64,000 bases of DNA from an uncultured Bacilli bacterium (GCA_944331895.1 CALVIX010000003.1:1-64000), one strand, 5' to 3'. Counted from the stretch's first letter, positions 16,398-25,279 are shown. Made by a program: numbers and translations. Notes: generated by a model from the letters alone, not told the origin.

Positions 16398-16465
16398 AAT
16401 TTAATATAATTTACATCTTCTATCATATTGTCAAACATCATGTGAATCCTCATCTTTTCTTCCAT
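16367..16465 (-). CDS. 32-aa microprotein, unknown function
   Basis: ATG at 16463-16465 follows GAGGTGAG at good spacing and opens 32 codons to TAG at 16367-16369, which lies inside a perfect terminator hairpin. The product begins MEEKMRIHMMFDNM and ends YFREVYK; five of the first fourteen residues are Met. It is acidic/amphipathic with no membrane helix. The ribosome site, compact reading frame and dedicated terminator together suggest a real gene, transcribed either on its own or after the upstream pilin gene. No known family is recognised; a small regulator of protein partners is one guess. Confidence 0.6.
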   Translation of the reverse strand: MEEKMRIHMMFDNMIEDVNYIKLATYFREVYK

Positions 16466-16544
16466 GTGTCTCACCTCTATATAGAGTCTAACACACGAAA
16501 ATTTATCTGTCTTGCTGTTCGACAAAACTAGAAAAAACTAGACC

Positions 16545-17981
16545 TTAAATTGCGATGACAGTAACGCGATATCCAACTTGAGCATTATACGTTCCTGTTC
16601 CTGATGAAAATGAAAATATTCCGGACGTAGCTCCACTACCTGCTCCTCCACGGATAAACCATGGCTGTGCACTCGTCACCATCTGCGCTGTATCTCCATA
16701 CCATGTAGCAACTTCTTTTACTGCATCTCCATTTAAAGATACTTCATAATTTGTTGCACTATATGAACTATAATAGTCATAGTATTTGGTCTCTGGAAGT
16801 TCTGACATATGTGACTCTCCAATCTCTCCAAGATTGTTTCCCATCACGTACTCTCCAACGCCGCCACTCATGTCGTATACCCCGTAAATATTTCCAGTTG
16901 TAGATTGCGCGACATTCGACCGGTAATTTCCCCCTCCAGTTTTTCCACTTCCATTTGCTGTAATTTCTTTTAATGTACCATATTTTGAATGTGATAAATA
17001 AGCTACTGCTCCCCATTCGCTATTCTTCATTAAATGAGTATCTGATTTTCTTTCGTTAAATCCATGACGAGATGCACTACTCGTACTAAAGCTACGAGAC
17101 GATTCAAAATAAGTGTTTAAGCTCTCTCCTGATATTGGCGTAACATTAGGTAATACTGTCGGTTGATCTGACGTTCCTGTCGTTTCAAACTTTCCAACCC
17201 AAAATCCACTAATCTCTCTTCCACCAAAACGGAATGCTGGATGTGTAATTAAACTTTCATCACTCGTCGTTCCTAAATTAAATGAAATTTCAATCTCCGT
17301 TGGTCCCGTCGTGAATGCTCGATATTGAAATCTTGGAATCCATACGTAATAACCGACGACATCTACTGGATCAACGACATCTCCCACTTTCGCTGTCCTA
17401 TACTTTTCACGCTGCGATGGCGTTACAGTAATTGCATTCGCCCATCTTTTTTCTCCGTAATTATACCACTCATTATTCTCGTAATTTGCTTCGCTTGCAA
17501 TCACCCAAGAACCTTGCGAAGCATCCCATACAACCGGATACATATTGGCAAGTAATTCTGGTGTAGATGCTCCAGAGGTATCGGCAATTTTTGGACATTC
17601 TCCCGCATCTTTCACGATAATCTCACTAGATTTAAACGGTTTAATTCCACAGAATTGTCCATTGCTCGCTTCTATTTTAGTGTTACCTTTCAGATCGATT
17701 TCAATCGTTCCATTTCCCTCGATACTTCCGTTATAATCAATTTTTTCATCATTATAAACAATTTTTCCGTTTTTAATTTCATACATATGCCGGTCATAAT
17801 CGTATTCTGCACTATCTTGTGATACTGCACGTAGTACCCCCATTAAAGTTTCTTTATAGCCACTCTGGCGTGCTGTAAAAATTGCATCCATAAAATTAGG
17901 TGCAATTACAAGTACTATGATTCCAAGTACGACAATCACGGCTAATAATTCGATTAATGTAAACCCATATCTTCGTCTCAT
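16545..17981 (-). CDS. type IV pilin-like protein with C-terminal FGE/C-type-lectin-like domain
   Basis: Surface protein exported by the type IV pilin/pseudopilin route. The N-terminus MRRRYGFTLIELLAV is a class III prepilin signal: cleavage after Gly6, Glu at mature position 5, then a hydrophobic helix to about residue 28. After a pilin-like stretch to ~140, the C-terminal ~320 residues resemble the formylglycine-generating-enzyme (SUMF1) fold used in C-type-lectin proteins: GNIYGVYDMSGGVGEYVMGN, then WFIRGG, and final GYRVTV. Such domains usually bind ligands. AGAGGG precedes the ATG and a strong promoter lies upstream. No pilus assembly gene is in the window. The C-terminal block also resembles variable proteins of diversity-generating retroelements, but no reverse transcriptase is nearby. 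Confidence 0.8.
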   Translation of the reverse strand: MRRRYGFTLIELLAVIVVLGIIVLVIAPNFMDAIFTARQSGYKETLMGVLRAVSQDSAEYDYDRHMYEIKNGKIVYNDEKIDYNGSIEGNGTIEIDLKGNTKIEASNGQFCGIKPFKSSEIIVKDAGECPKIADTSGASTPELLANMYPVVWDASQGSWVIASEANYENNEWYNYGEKRWANAITVTPSQREKYRTAKVGDVVDPVDVVGYYVWIPRFQYRAFTTGPTEIEISFNLGTTSDESLITHPAFRFGGREISGFWVGKFETTGTSDQPTVLPNVTPISGESLNTYFESSRSFSTSSASRHGFNERKSDTHLMKNSEWGAVAYLSHSKYGTLKEITANGSGKTGGGNYRSNVAQSTTGNIYGVYDMSGGVGEYVMGNNLGEIGESHMSELPETKYYDYYSSYSATNYEVSLNGDAVKEVATWYGDTAQMVTSAQPWFIRGGAGSGATSGIFSFSSGTGTYNAQVGYRVTVIAI

Positions 17982-18002
17982 AAGATCCCTCTATTCTTTT
18001 AT

Positions 18003-18031
18003 ATTATAACAACATTCCAATTCTTTTTCAA
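18003..18031 (-). promoter_or_regulatory. promoter of the pilin-like gene
   Basis: Minus-strand TTGAAA (18026-18031), 17-base spacer, TATAAT (18003-18008). Confidence 0.75.
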
Positions 18032-18033
18032 TC

Positions 18034-18061
18034 AAAAGAAAGTAGCCATATCGACTACTTT
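18034..18061 (-). terminator. terminator of thrS
   Basis: Minus strand: AAAGTAG and CTACTTT pair around a nine-base loop and are followed by CTTTT. The thrS stop codon lies in the first arm. Confidence 0.7.
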
Positions 18062-19818
18062 ACAATTTTTTTCTCTTTGATTTCTTCTTCGATCATGTCG
18101 ACAAATTCATTTGCTGCAACTGTCGTTGTCTTTTGTTCTCCATGCAAACGATAACTAATTAAATTTTCGTCGCGTTCTTTATCTCCTAAAACAAGAATAT
18201 AAGGAACCTTCTTCGTCTGTGCTTCACGCATACGATATCCAAGCTTCTCATCTCGATCATCTAACGTTACTCGAATATTTTTCTCTTCTAACATTGCCTT
18301 TATCTTTTCAGCATATTCTAAGTGATATTCATTATTTACTGGAATGATACTTACTTGAACAGGCGCTAACCAAGTTGGGAATGCACCCTTTGTCTCTTCT
18401 ATTAAAAATGCAGTAAATCTATCAAATGTACCAAATATTGCTCTATGAAGAACGACAGGAACTTGCTTTTCTCCCTTATTGTCAATGTATGATAAATCAA
18501 ATCGTCTTGGAAGTAAGAAATCCAATTGGCAAGTTGATAATGTGACCTCTGGCCCAACCGCTGGTTTCACTTCGACATCTAATTTAGGACCATAAAAAGC
18601 AGCTTCTCCAAGTGCCTCAAAATATTCAACGCCAAGTTCATTTAAAACTTCTCTTAATCTTTCTTCAGCATTATTCCACATTTCATCATCATCAAAATAT
18701 TTTTCTTTATCTTCAGGATCGCGGAGCGACAATCTAAATTTATAATCTTTAATTCCAAAGTCTTTATATACATCGAGAATTAAATTAACAACTTTTTTGA
18801 ACTCTTCTCCAATCTGTTCCGGAGTTACAAACAGATGAGCATCATTTTGGCACATGCATCTTACACGTTCTAATCCTTTCACAGCACCTGACGCTTCATA
18901 TCTAAAATCTGTTGCAAACTCGCCGATTCTAATAGGCAATTCTTTATACGAATGAAGTTTATTTTTATATACTAACATATGGTGCGGACAATTCATTGGA
19001 CGGAGCACAAACTCTTCTTCATCCACTTTCATAGAAGGAAACATATTTTCTTTATAGTGATCCCAGTGTCCTGAAGTCTTATATAAATCCACTGTTCCAA
19101 CACACGGTGTATAGACATGTTGATATCCCATTTTTCTTTCTTTGTCATAAATATAATTTTCTAGCTCTTTTCGAACCAAAGCACCATTAGGAAGCCACAA
19201 AGGCATTCCAGCACCAACTAGTTCATGATTCATAAATATTTCTTGGTCTTTTCCTATTTTTCTATGATCTCTTTGTTTTCTCTCTTCTAACTCTTGCAAA
19301 TAACAATTTAAATCTTCTTCGTTTTCAAAACATACTCCGTATATTCTTTGAAGCATTTTATTGTTAGCATCACCCTTCCAGTAAGCACCACTATGTTTAA
19401 TCAATTTAAAATACTTCATTTTCTTCGTAGATTCCACATGAGGTCCTCTACATAGATCGGTAAAGTCTCCTTGAGTATAACAAGAAATAACAGTCTCTTT
19501 CTCATCCATTCTACTAATTAAATCTATTTTATATGGATCATCTTTAAATTTTTCTAGTGCATCTTTTTTAGATATTTCTTCTCTATAAATTCTCTTATCA
19601 GCTTTCGCACACTTTTTCATTTCCTTCTCAATTTTAATCAAATCTTCATCAGTTAAGGTTTTATCACCCAAATCTATATCATAGTAAAACCCTTCCTCAA
19701 TCACTGGACCTACCCAAAATTTAGCCTCTGGATATAAATGTTTTACCGCTTGTGCAAGTAAATGTGCACAGCTATGATTTAATACACTTAACTTTTCATT
19801 TTCTTTAATATTTTCCAT
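18055..19818 (-). CDS. thrS: threonine--tRNA ligase (no TGS domain)
   Basis: Class II aminoacyl-tRNA synthetase for tRNA-Thr. The editing domain comes first ([16 protein letters not shown] at residues 15-30, with the HxxxH zinc/water motif, and later [15 protein letters not shown]), then the catalytic core with the zinc-binding [22 protein letters not shown] (motif 2) and [14 protein letters not shown] (motif 3), and the anticodon-binding domain. At 587 aa it lacks the ~60-residue N-terminal TGS domain of the usual ~640-aa enzyme. The start has AAGG seven bases before it and the T-box leader directly upstream, so no longer N-terminus is possible. Controlled by tRNA-Thr charging. Confidence 0.95.
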   Translation of the reverse strand: MENIKENEKLSVLNHSCAHLLAQAVKHLYPEAKFWVGPVIEEGFYYDIDLGDKTLTDEDLIKIEKEMKKCAKADKRIYREEISKKDALEKFKDDPYKIDLISRMDEKETVISCYTQGDFTDLCRGPHVESTKKMKYFKLIKHSGAYWKGDANNKMLQRIYGVCFENEEDLNCYLQELEERKQRDHRKIGKDQEIFMNHELVGAGMPLWLPNGALVRKELENYIYDKERKMGYQHVYTPCVGTVDLYKTSGHWDHYKENMFPSMKVDEEEFVLRPMNCPHHMLVYKNKLHSYKELPIRIGEFATDFRYEASGAVKGLERVRCMCQNDAHLFVTPEQIGEEFKKVVNLILDVYKDFGIKDYKFRLSLRDPEDKEKYFDDDEMWNNAEERLREVLNELGVEYFEALGEAAFYGPKLDVEVKPAVGPEVTLSTCQLDFLLPRRFDLSYIDNKGEKQVPVVLHRAIFGTFDRFTAFLIEETKGAFPTWLAPVQVSIIPVNNEYHLEYAEKIKAMLEEKNIRVTLDDRDEKLGYRMREAQTKKVPYILVLGDKERDENLISYRLHGEQKTTTVAANEFVDMIEEEIKEKKIVK

Positions 19819-19850
19819 AAAAAACCTTCTTTCTATTATTTCGGGAATGA

Positions 19851-20059
19851 AAAAACACTCCCTACTATCATGTAAGGAGCGTTGATACGCGGTACCATCC
19901 TTTGTTTCGCTTAATTACGGAATAACGGTCCTAAACCGGAAATCTCTTTCGAGTTCTGCTCATAGGTAGTAATATTTTAACTTTTCTACAGGTTTCCACC
20001 ACTTCCTGCTCTCTAAAAGAAAAGGTTTAAAATATCGTGTCCTAATCATCGCATTTAAT
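19851..20059 (-). promoter_or_regulatory. T-box riboswitch of thrS (tRNA-Thr sensor)
   Basis: Minus-strand leader with T-box GGATGGTACCGCG (rc of 19888-19900), followed by a terminator (AACGCTCCTTAC against GTAGGGAGTGTT, then Ts, 19851-19883). Stem I marks AGAGAGC and GTGGTGGAAA are present, followed by ACTACC where the specifier should be; both ACU and ACC are Thr codons. Confidence 0.92.
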
Positions 20060-20065
20060 AGTTTA

Positions 20066-20094
20066 ATCATATATCTTTTTCCATTGTTTGTCAA
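20066..20094 (-). promoter_or_regulatory. promoter of the thrS T-box leader
   Basis: Minus-strand TTGACA (20089-20094), 17-base spacer, TATGAT (20066-20071). Confidence 0.85.
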
Positions 20095-20098
20095 CCTA

Positions 20099-20872
20099 TT
20101 AATGATGATGTCCACCCAACAAAACACTGACGAGTAAAAGTGCAACCCCAAGTAATACTCCTGTGATCGTTCCTTTTTCTTTTTTGTGCTCTACTAGATG
20201 TGGGAACAATTCGAATACGGCAATATATAAAACCATTCCCGTTGTGATTGCAAGTAAAATACCAAGTAGGAATTCATTTAACATACCACTCATAAAGAAC
20301 ATCAAAAGGCCACCGAACAATGTAGAAATTGCAGTGAGAAATACAATAGCAATCGTTCTTTTCAAGTGTTTTTTCGATGTATAAAACGTAGATGCAATTA
20401 CCATTCCCATTGGAATATTGTGAAGCCCTACCCCGATACACATTAAAATTCCAAGTTCTAATGAACTTAAAACACTCGTATAAATTGCCATTCCCTCTAT
20501 TATATTATGCAGAATCAAAGCAACACTTGCCACAATTCCAATATGTGTTAAGTTTTCTTCATCTACTTTTTCATGTTCCTTTTCGTGATGATCAGGAACA
20601 AATAAATCCAGTGCTTTTAATAGTAAGACTCCAATGACAATAAAGAAAAGCAAACATCCTACTGCTTGCCAATTTTCTAAACTTCCACTTAAATGTTCAA
20701 AACTTTCTGGTAGCAATTCCAATATAATCAGTGATGCCATCACACCAAATGCAGTACTGATAGAAAACTGTACAATCTTTTTATTATTCTTCGTAATTAA
20801 AATAATTGCGGTTCCAAATACGATAAATAATCCAACCAACAATGTTAATAAAAGTGCTGCGAACTCATTCAT
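20099..20872 (-). CDS. ZIP family metal (zinc) transporter
   Basis: Polytopic membrane transporter that moves divalent metal, usually zinc, into the cytosol. It has about eight hydrophobic helices in 257 aa. The metal site of the ZIP family is visible as ILHNIIEGMAIY (TM4) and GLHNIPMGMV (TM5). A cytosolic His/Glu-rich loop (DHHEKEHEKVDEE) sits between TM3 and TM4 and the protein ends in GGHHH; both may bind zinc. The start at 20872 has GAGGGG before it; a longer frame adds 48 residues without support. It stands alone downstream of the hypothetical membrane protein, whose terminator lies between. Confidence 0.9.
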   Translation of the reverse strand: MNEFAALLLTLLVGLFIVFGTAIILITKNNKKIVQFSISTAFGVMASLIILELLPESFEHLSGSLENWQAVGCLLFFIVIGVLLLKALDLFVPDHHEKEHEKVDEENLTHIGIVASVALILHNIIEGMAIYTSVLSSLELGILMCIGVGLHNIPMGMVIASTFYTSKKHLKRTIAIVFLTAISTLFGGLLMFFMSGMLNEFLLGILLAITTGMVLYIAVFELFPHLVEHKKEKGTITGVLLGVALLLVSVLLGGHHH

Positions 20873-20933
20873 ATTATCCCCTCTTTCGCACATATCTATT
20901 GTATCATACTTGTCAATATATTCTTTTTTGTAA

Positions 20934-20966
20934 AGTAAAAGCTTCTGAAACATCAAGAAGCTTTTT
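20934..20966 (-). terminator. terminator of the 299-aa membrane protein gene
   Basis: Minus strand: AAAAGCTTCT and AGAAGCTTTT form a 10-bp stem; the gene's stop codon lies in the loop and a short T-rich tail follows. Confidence 0.7.
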
Positions 20967-21852
20967 GATAAAACTCTGGAAATCTTCCAAAAAAATGATC
21001 TGGATTGTCGTGGCATGTTAACACAATTTTTTGGGTTTCCTCATTTAATTTGTAATATATTTCAACGGTAAAAGTAACCTGATAATTCACTTTCTCAGAA
21101 CCTCCTAAACTTCCGATACTTTCAGCAATCATAGGTCCCCAAGCACCTAACAAAGCAGAAGCCAACATTGCTCTTTCCACACTATGATCTTCTACCTGGG
21201 ATGTTTCTTCACTACTCAATGTCGTTCTTGATTTTACCGTAATTTTTTCAACCTGCTCATGTTTAATCTCATAGCGAAATTCCTCATTCGCAGCGATGAT
21301 GAGCACTATATCTTTGCAATCTTTATTCGTCGTGATCGCACACAAATGATTAGATAACTCTGGTTTGCCTTTGATTCCAAAGCGATAAGTACCTACCATG
21401 TAATTATCTTGGCTTTGTTCTTTCATATTCTTATCCAATGCTTCTTTTTTTATTTCGGATTCCTTTTTCACTGGTTTTTGAGTTTCTTGCATCGGAAAAA
21501 ATAAACTAACGATTAAAAGTATAAAACTTGTCACATAAAGATAAAATCCGAGTTCCAAACGCACCATTTCGCCATAGATGCTATATACCGTATAAAAAGT
21601 ATAACCAAAACCTAAAAATATGATCAGTGAAGCAATAAAATAGAATTTCTTACGATTCGCAAACACAGTATATAATAAGAACAAGGATACTGTTGCTACA
21701 ATGGTAAATCCATTTACATATAAACTTGGTAAACGCTCCGAACCAATTCTTAAAAATGTTGTAAATCCTGTGTGAAATAACACAAGAAAATAAATTGCAG
21801 TTATGATCTTCTTAGCAGTGGTCTTTGGTACTACTTTTGCCTTTTGTCCCAT
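20953..21852 (-). CDS. four-helix membrane protein with cytosolic C-terminal domain, unknown
   Basis: I do not recognise a named family. The 299-aa product has four predicted TM helices in the first ~140 residues (for example ITAIYFLVLFHTGF and FYFIASLIIFLGFGYTF), a Lys/Glu-rich linker (about 145-165), then a soluble domain of ~135 residues with alternating strands (NYMVGTYRFGIKGKPEL, RYEIKHEQVEKITVKSR, YQVTFTVEIYYKL). That pattern looks like a bacterial PH-like fold. The start at 21852 is used because the first ATG of the longer frame overlaps the AAGGAG ribosome site. Single gene with its own terminator. Confidence 0.6.
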   Translation of the reverse strand: MGQKAKVVPKTTAKKIITAIYFLVLFHTGFTTFLRIGSERLPSLYVNGFTIVATVSLFLLYTVFANRKKFYFIASLIIFLGFGYTFYTVYSIYGEMVRLELGFYLYVTSFILLIVSLFFPMQETQKPVKKESEIKKEALDKNMKEQSQDNYMVGTYRFGIKGKPELSNHLCAITTNKDCKDIVLIIAANEEFRYEIKHEQVEKITVKSRTTLSSEETSQVEDHSVERAMLASALLGAWGPMIAESIGSLGGSEKVNYQVTFTVEIYYKLNEETQKIVLTCHDNPDHFFGRFPEFYQKAS

Positions 21853-21955
21853 AAAATATATACTCCTTATCACATCGATTTTTTAACTTCTATGATCAGT
21901 ATACCTTTCTCTAGGCAATCTTGTCAACATAATAAAATAACTTTCAAACAAGTAA

Positions 21956-21986
21956 GAAAAAAAGAGAGGATAGTCTCTCTTTTTTT
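21956..21986 (-). terminator. terminator of the LCP gene
   Basis: AAAGAGAG (21961-21968) pairs with CTCTCTTT (21975-21982); A- and T-runs on both sides make it usable from either strand. Confidence 0.75.
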
Positions 21987-21995
21987 CACTTACAC

Positions 21996-23969
21996 CTAAG
22001 GAACAATACCACCAATATCTGGATCAGATGTTTCGATTGGTTGCGTTGGCGGAGGCGTTGGAGTTGGTGTTGGTTTTACATCTTCTTCATCACCATCATC
22101 AGGTGTAGGTGTCGGCTTAGATGGCACCTTTTTGTCATCATCATCATCTTTTGGCTTTGTCGCTCCCACTCCAGTAGAAACATTGATCGTAATTGATTTT
22201 ACATATTCCATATCTGTCTTAGCTGGGATGCTTTGGCTAATCACCGTTCCCTTAGGTCTAGATGATGCCACTTGTTTTACTGCAACGGTAAATCCATATC
22301 TAGAACCCCAACTACGTACGATCGATTCGGTATCTCCAGAGAAATCTGGTAACAAGTTAATTCCTGTCGTACCCTTGTTCATTTTTCCAATAATCGTCTC
22401 TTCATATGGTTTGTTGATGTCAAAACTAAATTCCTTAGTTATCTTAGGTTCTTTCAATCCTAAATTTACTTTCATCGCATCGATAACTGCTTTCAAACTT
22501 TCTTCGTATGGAACAAAATTATATAAATTCATTCGCGTTCCTTGCCCACTTCTAGGATCATAGTCATAGATATATGCATCAGCTCCACTAATATAAAGTC
22601 GTTGCATACTCAATAAATCTTCCATTGGCGTATCGGCAGCTTTTATAATGACATCTTTACCAATATTGTATAAAGATAAAATTTCATTTGTCGTCATGTT
22701 TGTCTGCATGTTATTTCCTAGAGTATCCATAAGTTCGTATACAGTATCCAAACTTCTAACATTCTTCAATTGATTTAAAATTCCTTTTACGACAAGTTGT
22801 TGGTTTTGTCCACGGACAAAGTCATCAAATCCTGCACTCTTTCTGTGACGTGCCCAAGCGAGTGCTTGTTCACCATTTAACACCTGGTGTCCGGCTTCCA
22901 CACATTGTAAATTACCAAAATTTCTATCGCTGTCTTGCTCACAGAATCCAAGTGGTACATCTACTTCGATTCCACCTAGAGAATCTACAAGTTTTACCAC
23001 TCCTTTAAAGTTGATCTTTACATAGTAGTCAATTGTAATTCCCGTAAAGTTTTGAATCGTATTGATCATACATGATTCTCCCTGCCAAGCAGCATGCGTA
23101 ATCTTATTTTTTCTCTGATTCTTCATACACGCGATTGGAACATAAGTATCACGTGGAATACTTAAAATGGTAGAACTCAATGTCTTAGGGTTAAACGTAA
23201 TTAACATGAGGGAATCCCCATTGTAAGAAGCTGTTCTAACATCTTCCTGCTCGGAATCTACTCCCATTAAAAGAATTGTAAAAGGTTCTTTTAAGTTAGC
23301 TCCTGCTTTCTTTTCTGCTTTTACTTCTTTTGTTTGCGTATATATGATCTTTGTTGTGTTTCCAATTTCAGCATATGTTTCAATACTACTAAACATTGCT
23401 ACATAATCAGTTGGTAAGAAAACATAATCAATTTTTTCATTTAATAATGCATCTAATAAATCTGTATAAGTATCATAATCTTCTATTTTATTTTTTAGAT
23501 TATTCTTATCGATAATTTCCTCTGGTATCGTATACCCCTCGACACTTGTCTCATCCGTAATACGACCAATTTTCTTATTATTCATATCTTTGATAGAATC
23601 TACTTTGTTCGATTTTAGCGTTACGATACTTGTAGAATACAAATCATGACTCGATGTCAAGTTATCTACCTTTGAATACGTTTTAATAATAAACCCACCG
23701 ATTACAATTAAAATCACTATATATATTATAGATAAAATGATACGTGGTATATATTTTGATATCTTTCGTTTCTTTAATGATCGGATATAAGAACGCAAAG
23801 TCAATAACCATATCATTACAACTACAACAGAAACGATAAAACGTAGTGTATTTTCAATTCCATTTAATAAACTGATTGCATAGATAAAATAAACTGAAGC
23901 TCCTGTTACGATGAGAAATAACAACATCATAATTACAAACCAACCTTTTGCTTTTTTCAATTCTTTCAC
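21996..23969 (-). CDS. LytR-CpsA-Psr (LCP) family cell-wall polymer ligase with PASTA-like domain
   Basis: Membrane enzyme that transfers undecaprenyl-linked glycopolymers (teichoic acid or capsule) onto peptidoglycan. The 657-aa protein has two or three N-terminal TM helices, an accessory domain (~100-220), and the LCP catalytic domain (~230-440) with LLMGVDSEQ, SIPRDTYVPI, KITHAAWQG, GGIEVDVP and AWARHRKSAGFDDFVRGQNQQ, in which the Arg and Asp residues bind the pyrophosphate. Residues ~540-610 look like one PASTA repeat (YGFTVAVKQVASSRPKGTVI). The tail is Pro/Thr/Asp rich and probably wall-spanning. Start is GTG at 23969, six bases after GGAGGG. LCP with PASTA is an uncommon arrangement. 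Confidence 0.88.
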   Translation of the reverse strand: MKELKKAKGWFVIMMLLFLIVTGASVYFIYAISLLNGIENTLRFIVSVVVVMIWLLTLRSYIRSLKKRKISKYIPRIILSIIYIVILIVIGGFIIKTYSKVDNLTSSHDLYSTSIVTLKSNKVDSIKDMNNKKIGRITDETSVEGYTIPEEIIDKNNLKNKIEDYDTYTDLLDALLNEKIDYVFLPTDYVAMFSSIETYAEIGNTTKIIYTQTKEVKAEKKAGANLKEPFTILLMGVDSEQEDVRTASYNGDSLMLITFNPKTLSSTILSIPRDTYVPIACMKNQRKNKITHAAWQGESCMINTIQNFTGITIDYYVKINFKGVVKLVDSLGGIEVDVPLGFCEQDSDRNFGNLQCVEAGHQVLNGEQALAWARHRKSAGFDDFVRGQNQQLVVKGILNQLKNVRSLDTVYELMDTLGNNMQTNMTTNEILSLYNIGKDVIIKAADTPMEDLLSMQRLYISGADAYIYDYDPRSGQGTRMNLYNFVPYEESLKAVIDAMKVNLGLKEPKITKEFSFDINKPYEETIIGKMNKGTTGINLLPDFSGDTESIVRSWGSRYGFTVAVKQVASSRPKGTVISQSIPAKTDMEYVKSITINVSTGVGATKPKDDDDDKKVPSKPTPTPDDGDEEDVKPTPTPTPPPTQPIETSDPDIGGIVP

Positions 23970-24084
23970 AGACAGCCCTCCTTAGATTAGCTTCTATCAT
24001 TATAAAACAAAATTGTATAATAGACAAGTTTTATAGTAAAAAATCACAAAATATTTTCTGTTGCATAAAATATGATTAGAATGC

Positions 24085-24113
24085 TTGCACCTAATGTTAT
24101 TTTCTGATATAAT
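24085..24113 (+). promoter_or_regulatory. promoter of tRNA-Cys
   Basis: TTGCAC (24085-24090), 17-base spacer, TATAAT (24108-24113). Confidence 0.8.
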
Positions 24114-24144
24114 TTAATTGTTCTTTTCAAGAACACATATAAAT

Positions 24145-24218
24145 GGGTCTATAGCCAAGTGGTAAGGCACGGGACTGCAACTCCCTTATCGTTGGTTCAA
24201 ATCCGACTAGGCCCTCCA
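24145..24218 (+). tRNA. tRNA-Cys (anticodon GCA)
   Basis: Acceptor GGGTCTA pairs with TAGGCCC (one G-U); the anticodon loop CTGCAAC gives GCA. T-arm TTGGTTCAAATCCGA-like sequence and encoded CCA (24216-24218) are present. Confidence 0.95.
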
Positions 24219-24228
24219 TAAATAAAAT

Positions 24229-24261
24229 AACTTACGAGCTATCATTGTTCGTAAGTTTTTT
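24229..24261 (+). terminator. terminator of tRNA-Cys
   Basis: AACTTACGA (24229-24237) pairs with TCGTAAGTT (24249-24257), followed by a T-run. Confidence 0.8.
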
Positions 24262-24392
24262 ATATATTTTCTAGAAAATAGAGTCACATTTTCTCATTCA
24301 ACCAGGCTATGATTTCCCTTTTTTATAATTTTAGTTCTAAACGGGACAAAGGGTAATATACTTTACTAAAGAGATACTGGGAGGGAAAAAAT

Positions 24393-24914
24393 ATGATCAA
24401 TAAAAAAAGTTTGTGGTTTCTTACATTATTTAGTTTAATTCTCGTATTAAGTGTCTACTATGTTACGATGCCAACAGAACTATTACTCACAAGTAATGGC
24501 AAGTACAATACAGATACCCAGGAGAAAAAGAAAGAAAATAAAAATGAAGCAACGGTAAGTATCGAAGAAAGCGAAATATTAACGTCTCTTCGAGTAGAAG
24601 CCGATGAACAAATGGTACAGGAAATAAACGAACTAAAAGAAATCTTAACAAATTCTGAAAGTACGACAGAAGAAAAAAATCAAGCTTTTGAAAAAATGAA
24701 AAATCTAAATGTGGTACGTGGTGAAGAAGAAACACTAGAGAAAAATATCAAAAGTGAATTTGATTTAGAAGCTTTCGTTAAAATTGATGGTGATCAAATC
24801 CGTGTCGTAGTCGTCGCAGATAAACTTGATAACAAACAAGCTAATAATATCATGCGCAGTATTCAAAAAAACTATGATACGAAAAAATATATCTCTGTCA
24901 AATATCAAAAATAG
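24393..24914 (+). CDS. spoIIIAH: SpoIIIAH-like sporulation protein
   Basis: Membrane-anchored protein resembling SpoIIIAH, which in spore formers sits in the mother-cell membrane and forms, with forespore SpoIIQ, the channel that feeds the forespore. The 173-aa product has one N-terminal TM helix (LWFLTLFSLILVLSVYYVT, typical of the family), a charged coiled-coil linker, a conserved helix pair (MVQEINELKEILTNSEST, EEKNQAFEKMKNL) and the C-terminal ring-building domain (EAFVKIDGDQIRVVVVADKL, ANNIMRSIQ). It is somewhat shorter than the 218-aa Bacillus protein. GGGAGGG precedes the ATG. The rest of the spoIIIA operon is not adjacent; gerE and gerM follow instead. Confidence 0.82.
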   Translation: MINKKSLWFLTLFSLILVLSVYYVTMPTELLLTSNGKYNTDTQEKKKENKNEATVSIEESEILTSLRVEADEQMVQEINELKEILTNSESTTEEKNQAFEKMKNLNVVRGEEETLEKNIKSEFDLEAFVKIDGDQIRVVVVADKLDNKQANNIMRSIQKNYDTKKYISVKYQK

Positions 24915-24932
24915 ATGCCTCATCTATTTTTA
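24910..24932 (+). terminator. terminator of spoIIIAH
   Basis: AATAGATG (24910-24917) pairs with CATCTATT (24921-24928) around a three-base loop, with Ts after; the stop codon is in the first arm. Confidence 0.75.
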
Positions 24933-25023
24933 TATTGAGCGAAAATCCCGCACGAAAAAACTGTTCGCACATAAAATAATATGAGAAAGTAAAAACCACC
25001 CAACTTAGGAAGTGAGGGAAATC

Positions 25024-25230
25024 GTGAACAAAAGCATATTAACCAAAAGAGAAAAACAAGTTTTTGAGTTGCTCATATTAAATAAGTCGACAACAGAAAT
25101 TGCAAAAGAGCTACACATTAGTGAGAAAACAGTCCGCAATCACATTTCGAACGCCATGCAAAAGCTTGGGGTGAAAGGACGTGCTGGAGCAGTTGTAGAA
25201 CTTTTGAAACTTGGAGAAATTTCATTATAA
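25024..25230 (+). CDS. gerE: GerE-type LuxR-family transcription regulator
   Basis: Small DNA-binding regulator made only of a GerE/LuxR helix-turn-helix. The 68-aa product carries LTKREKQVFELL, TTEIAKELHISEKTVRNHIS and NAMQKLGVKGRAGAVVELL, closely matching Bacillus GerE (74 aa), the last mother-cell regulator of spore coat genes. GTG at 25024 is the likely start, since GAGGG lies five to six bases before it; the frame is open further upstream. gerM lies directly downstream, as it does close to gerE in Bacillus, which supports the sporulation assignment over a generic LuxR protein. Confidence 0.83.
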   Translation: MNKSILTKREKQVFELLILNKSTTEIAKELHISEKTVRNHISNAMQKLGVKGRAGAVVELLKLGEISL

Positions 25231-25256
25231 AATCGTATTAAAATACGATTTTTTTC
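25229..25256 (+). terminator. terminator of gerE
   Basis: AAATCGTATT (25230-25239) pairs with AATACGATTT (25242-25251) and runs into Ts. Confidence 0.8.
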
Positions 25257-25279
25257 ATATAGTTAGTTAGAGGTGACTT

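Noticed and set aside
22132-22563. 143-aa plus-strand reading frame opposite the LCP gene
   Set aside because: Shadow of a low-complexity Pro/Thr/Asp tail on the other strand.
24970-24978. CATAAAATA upstream of gerE as a SigE/SigK -10
   Set aside because: It matches CATANNNTA, but the -35 half (AC at 24954-24955) is only 14 bases away, so the spacing does not fit; short AT-rich matches are common here.
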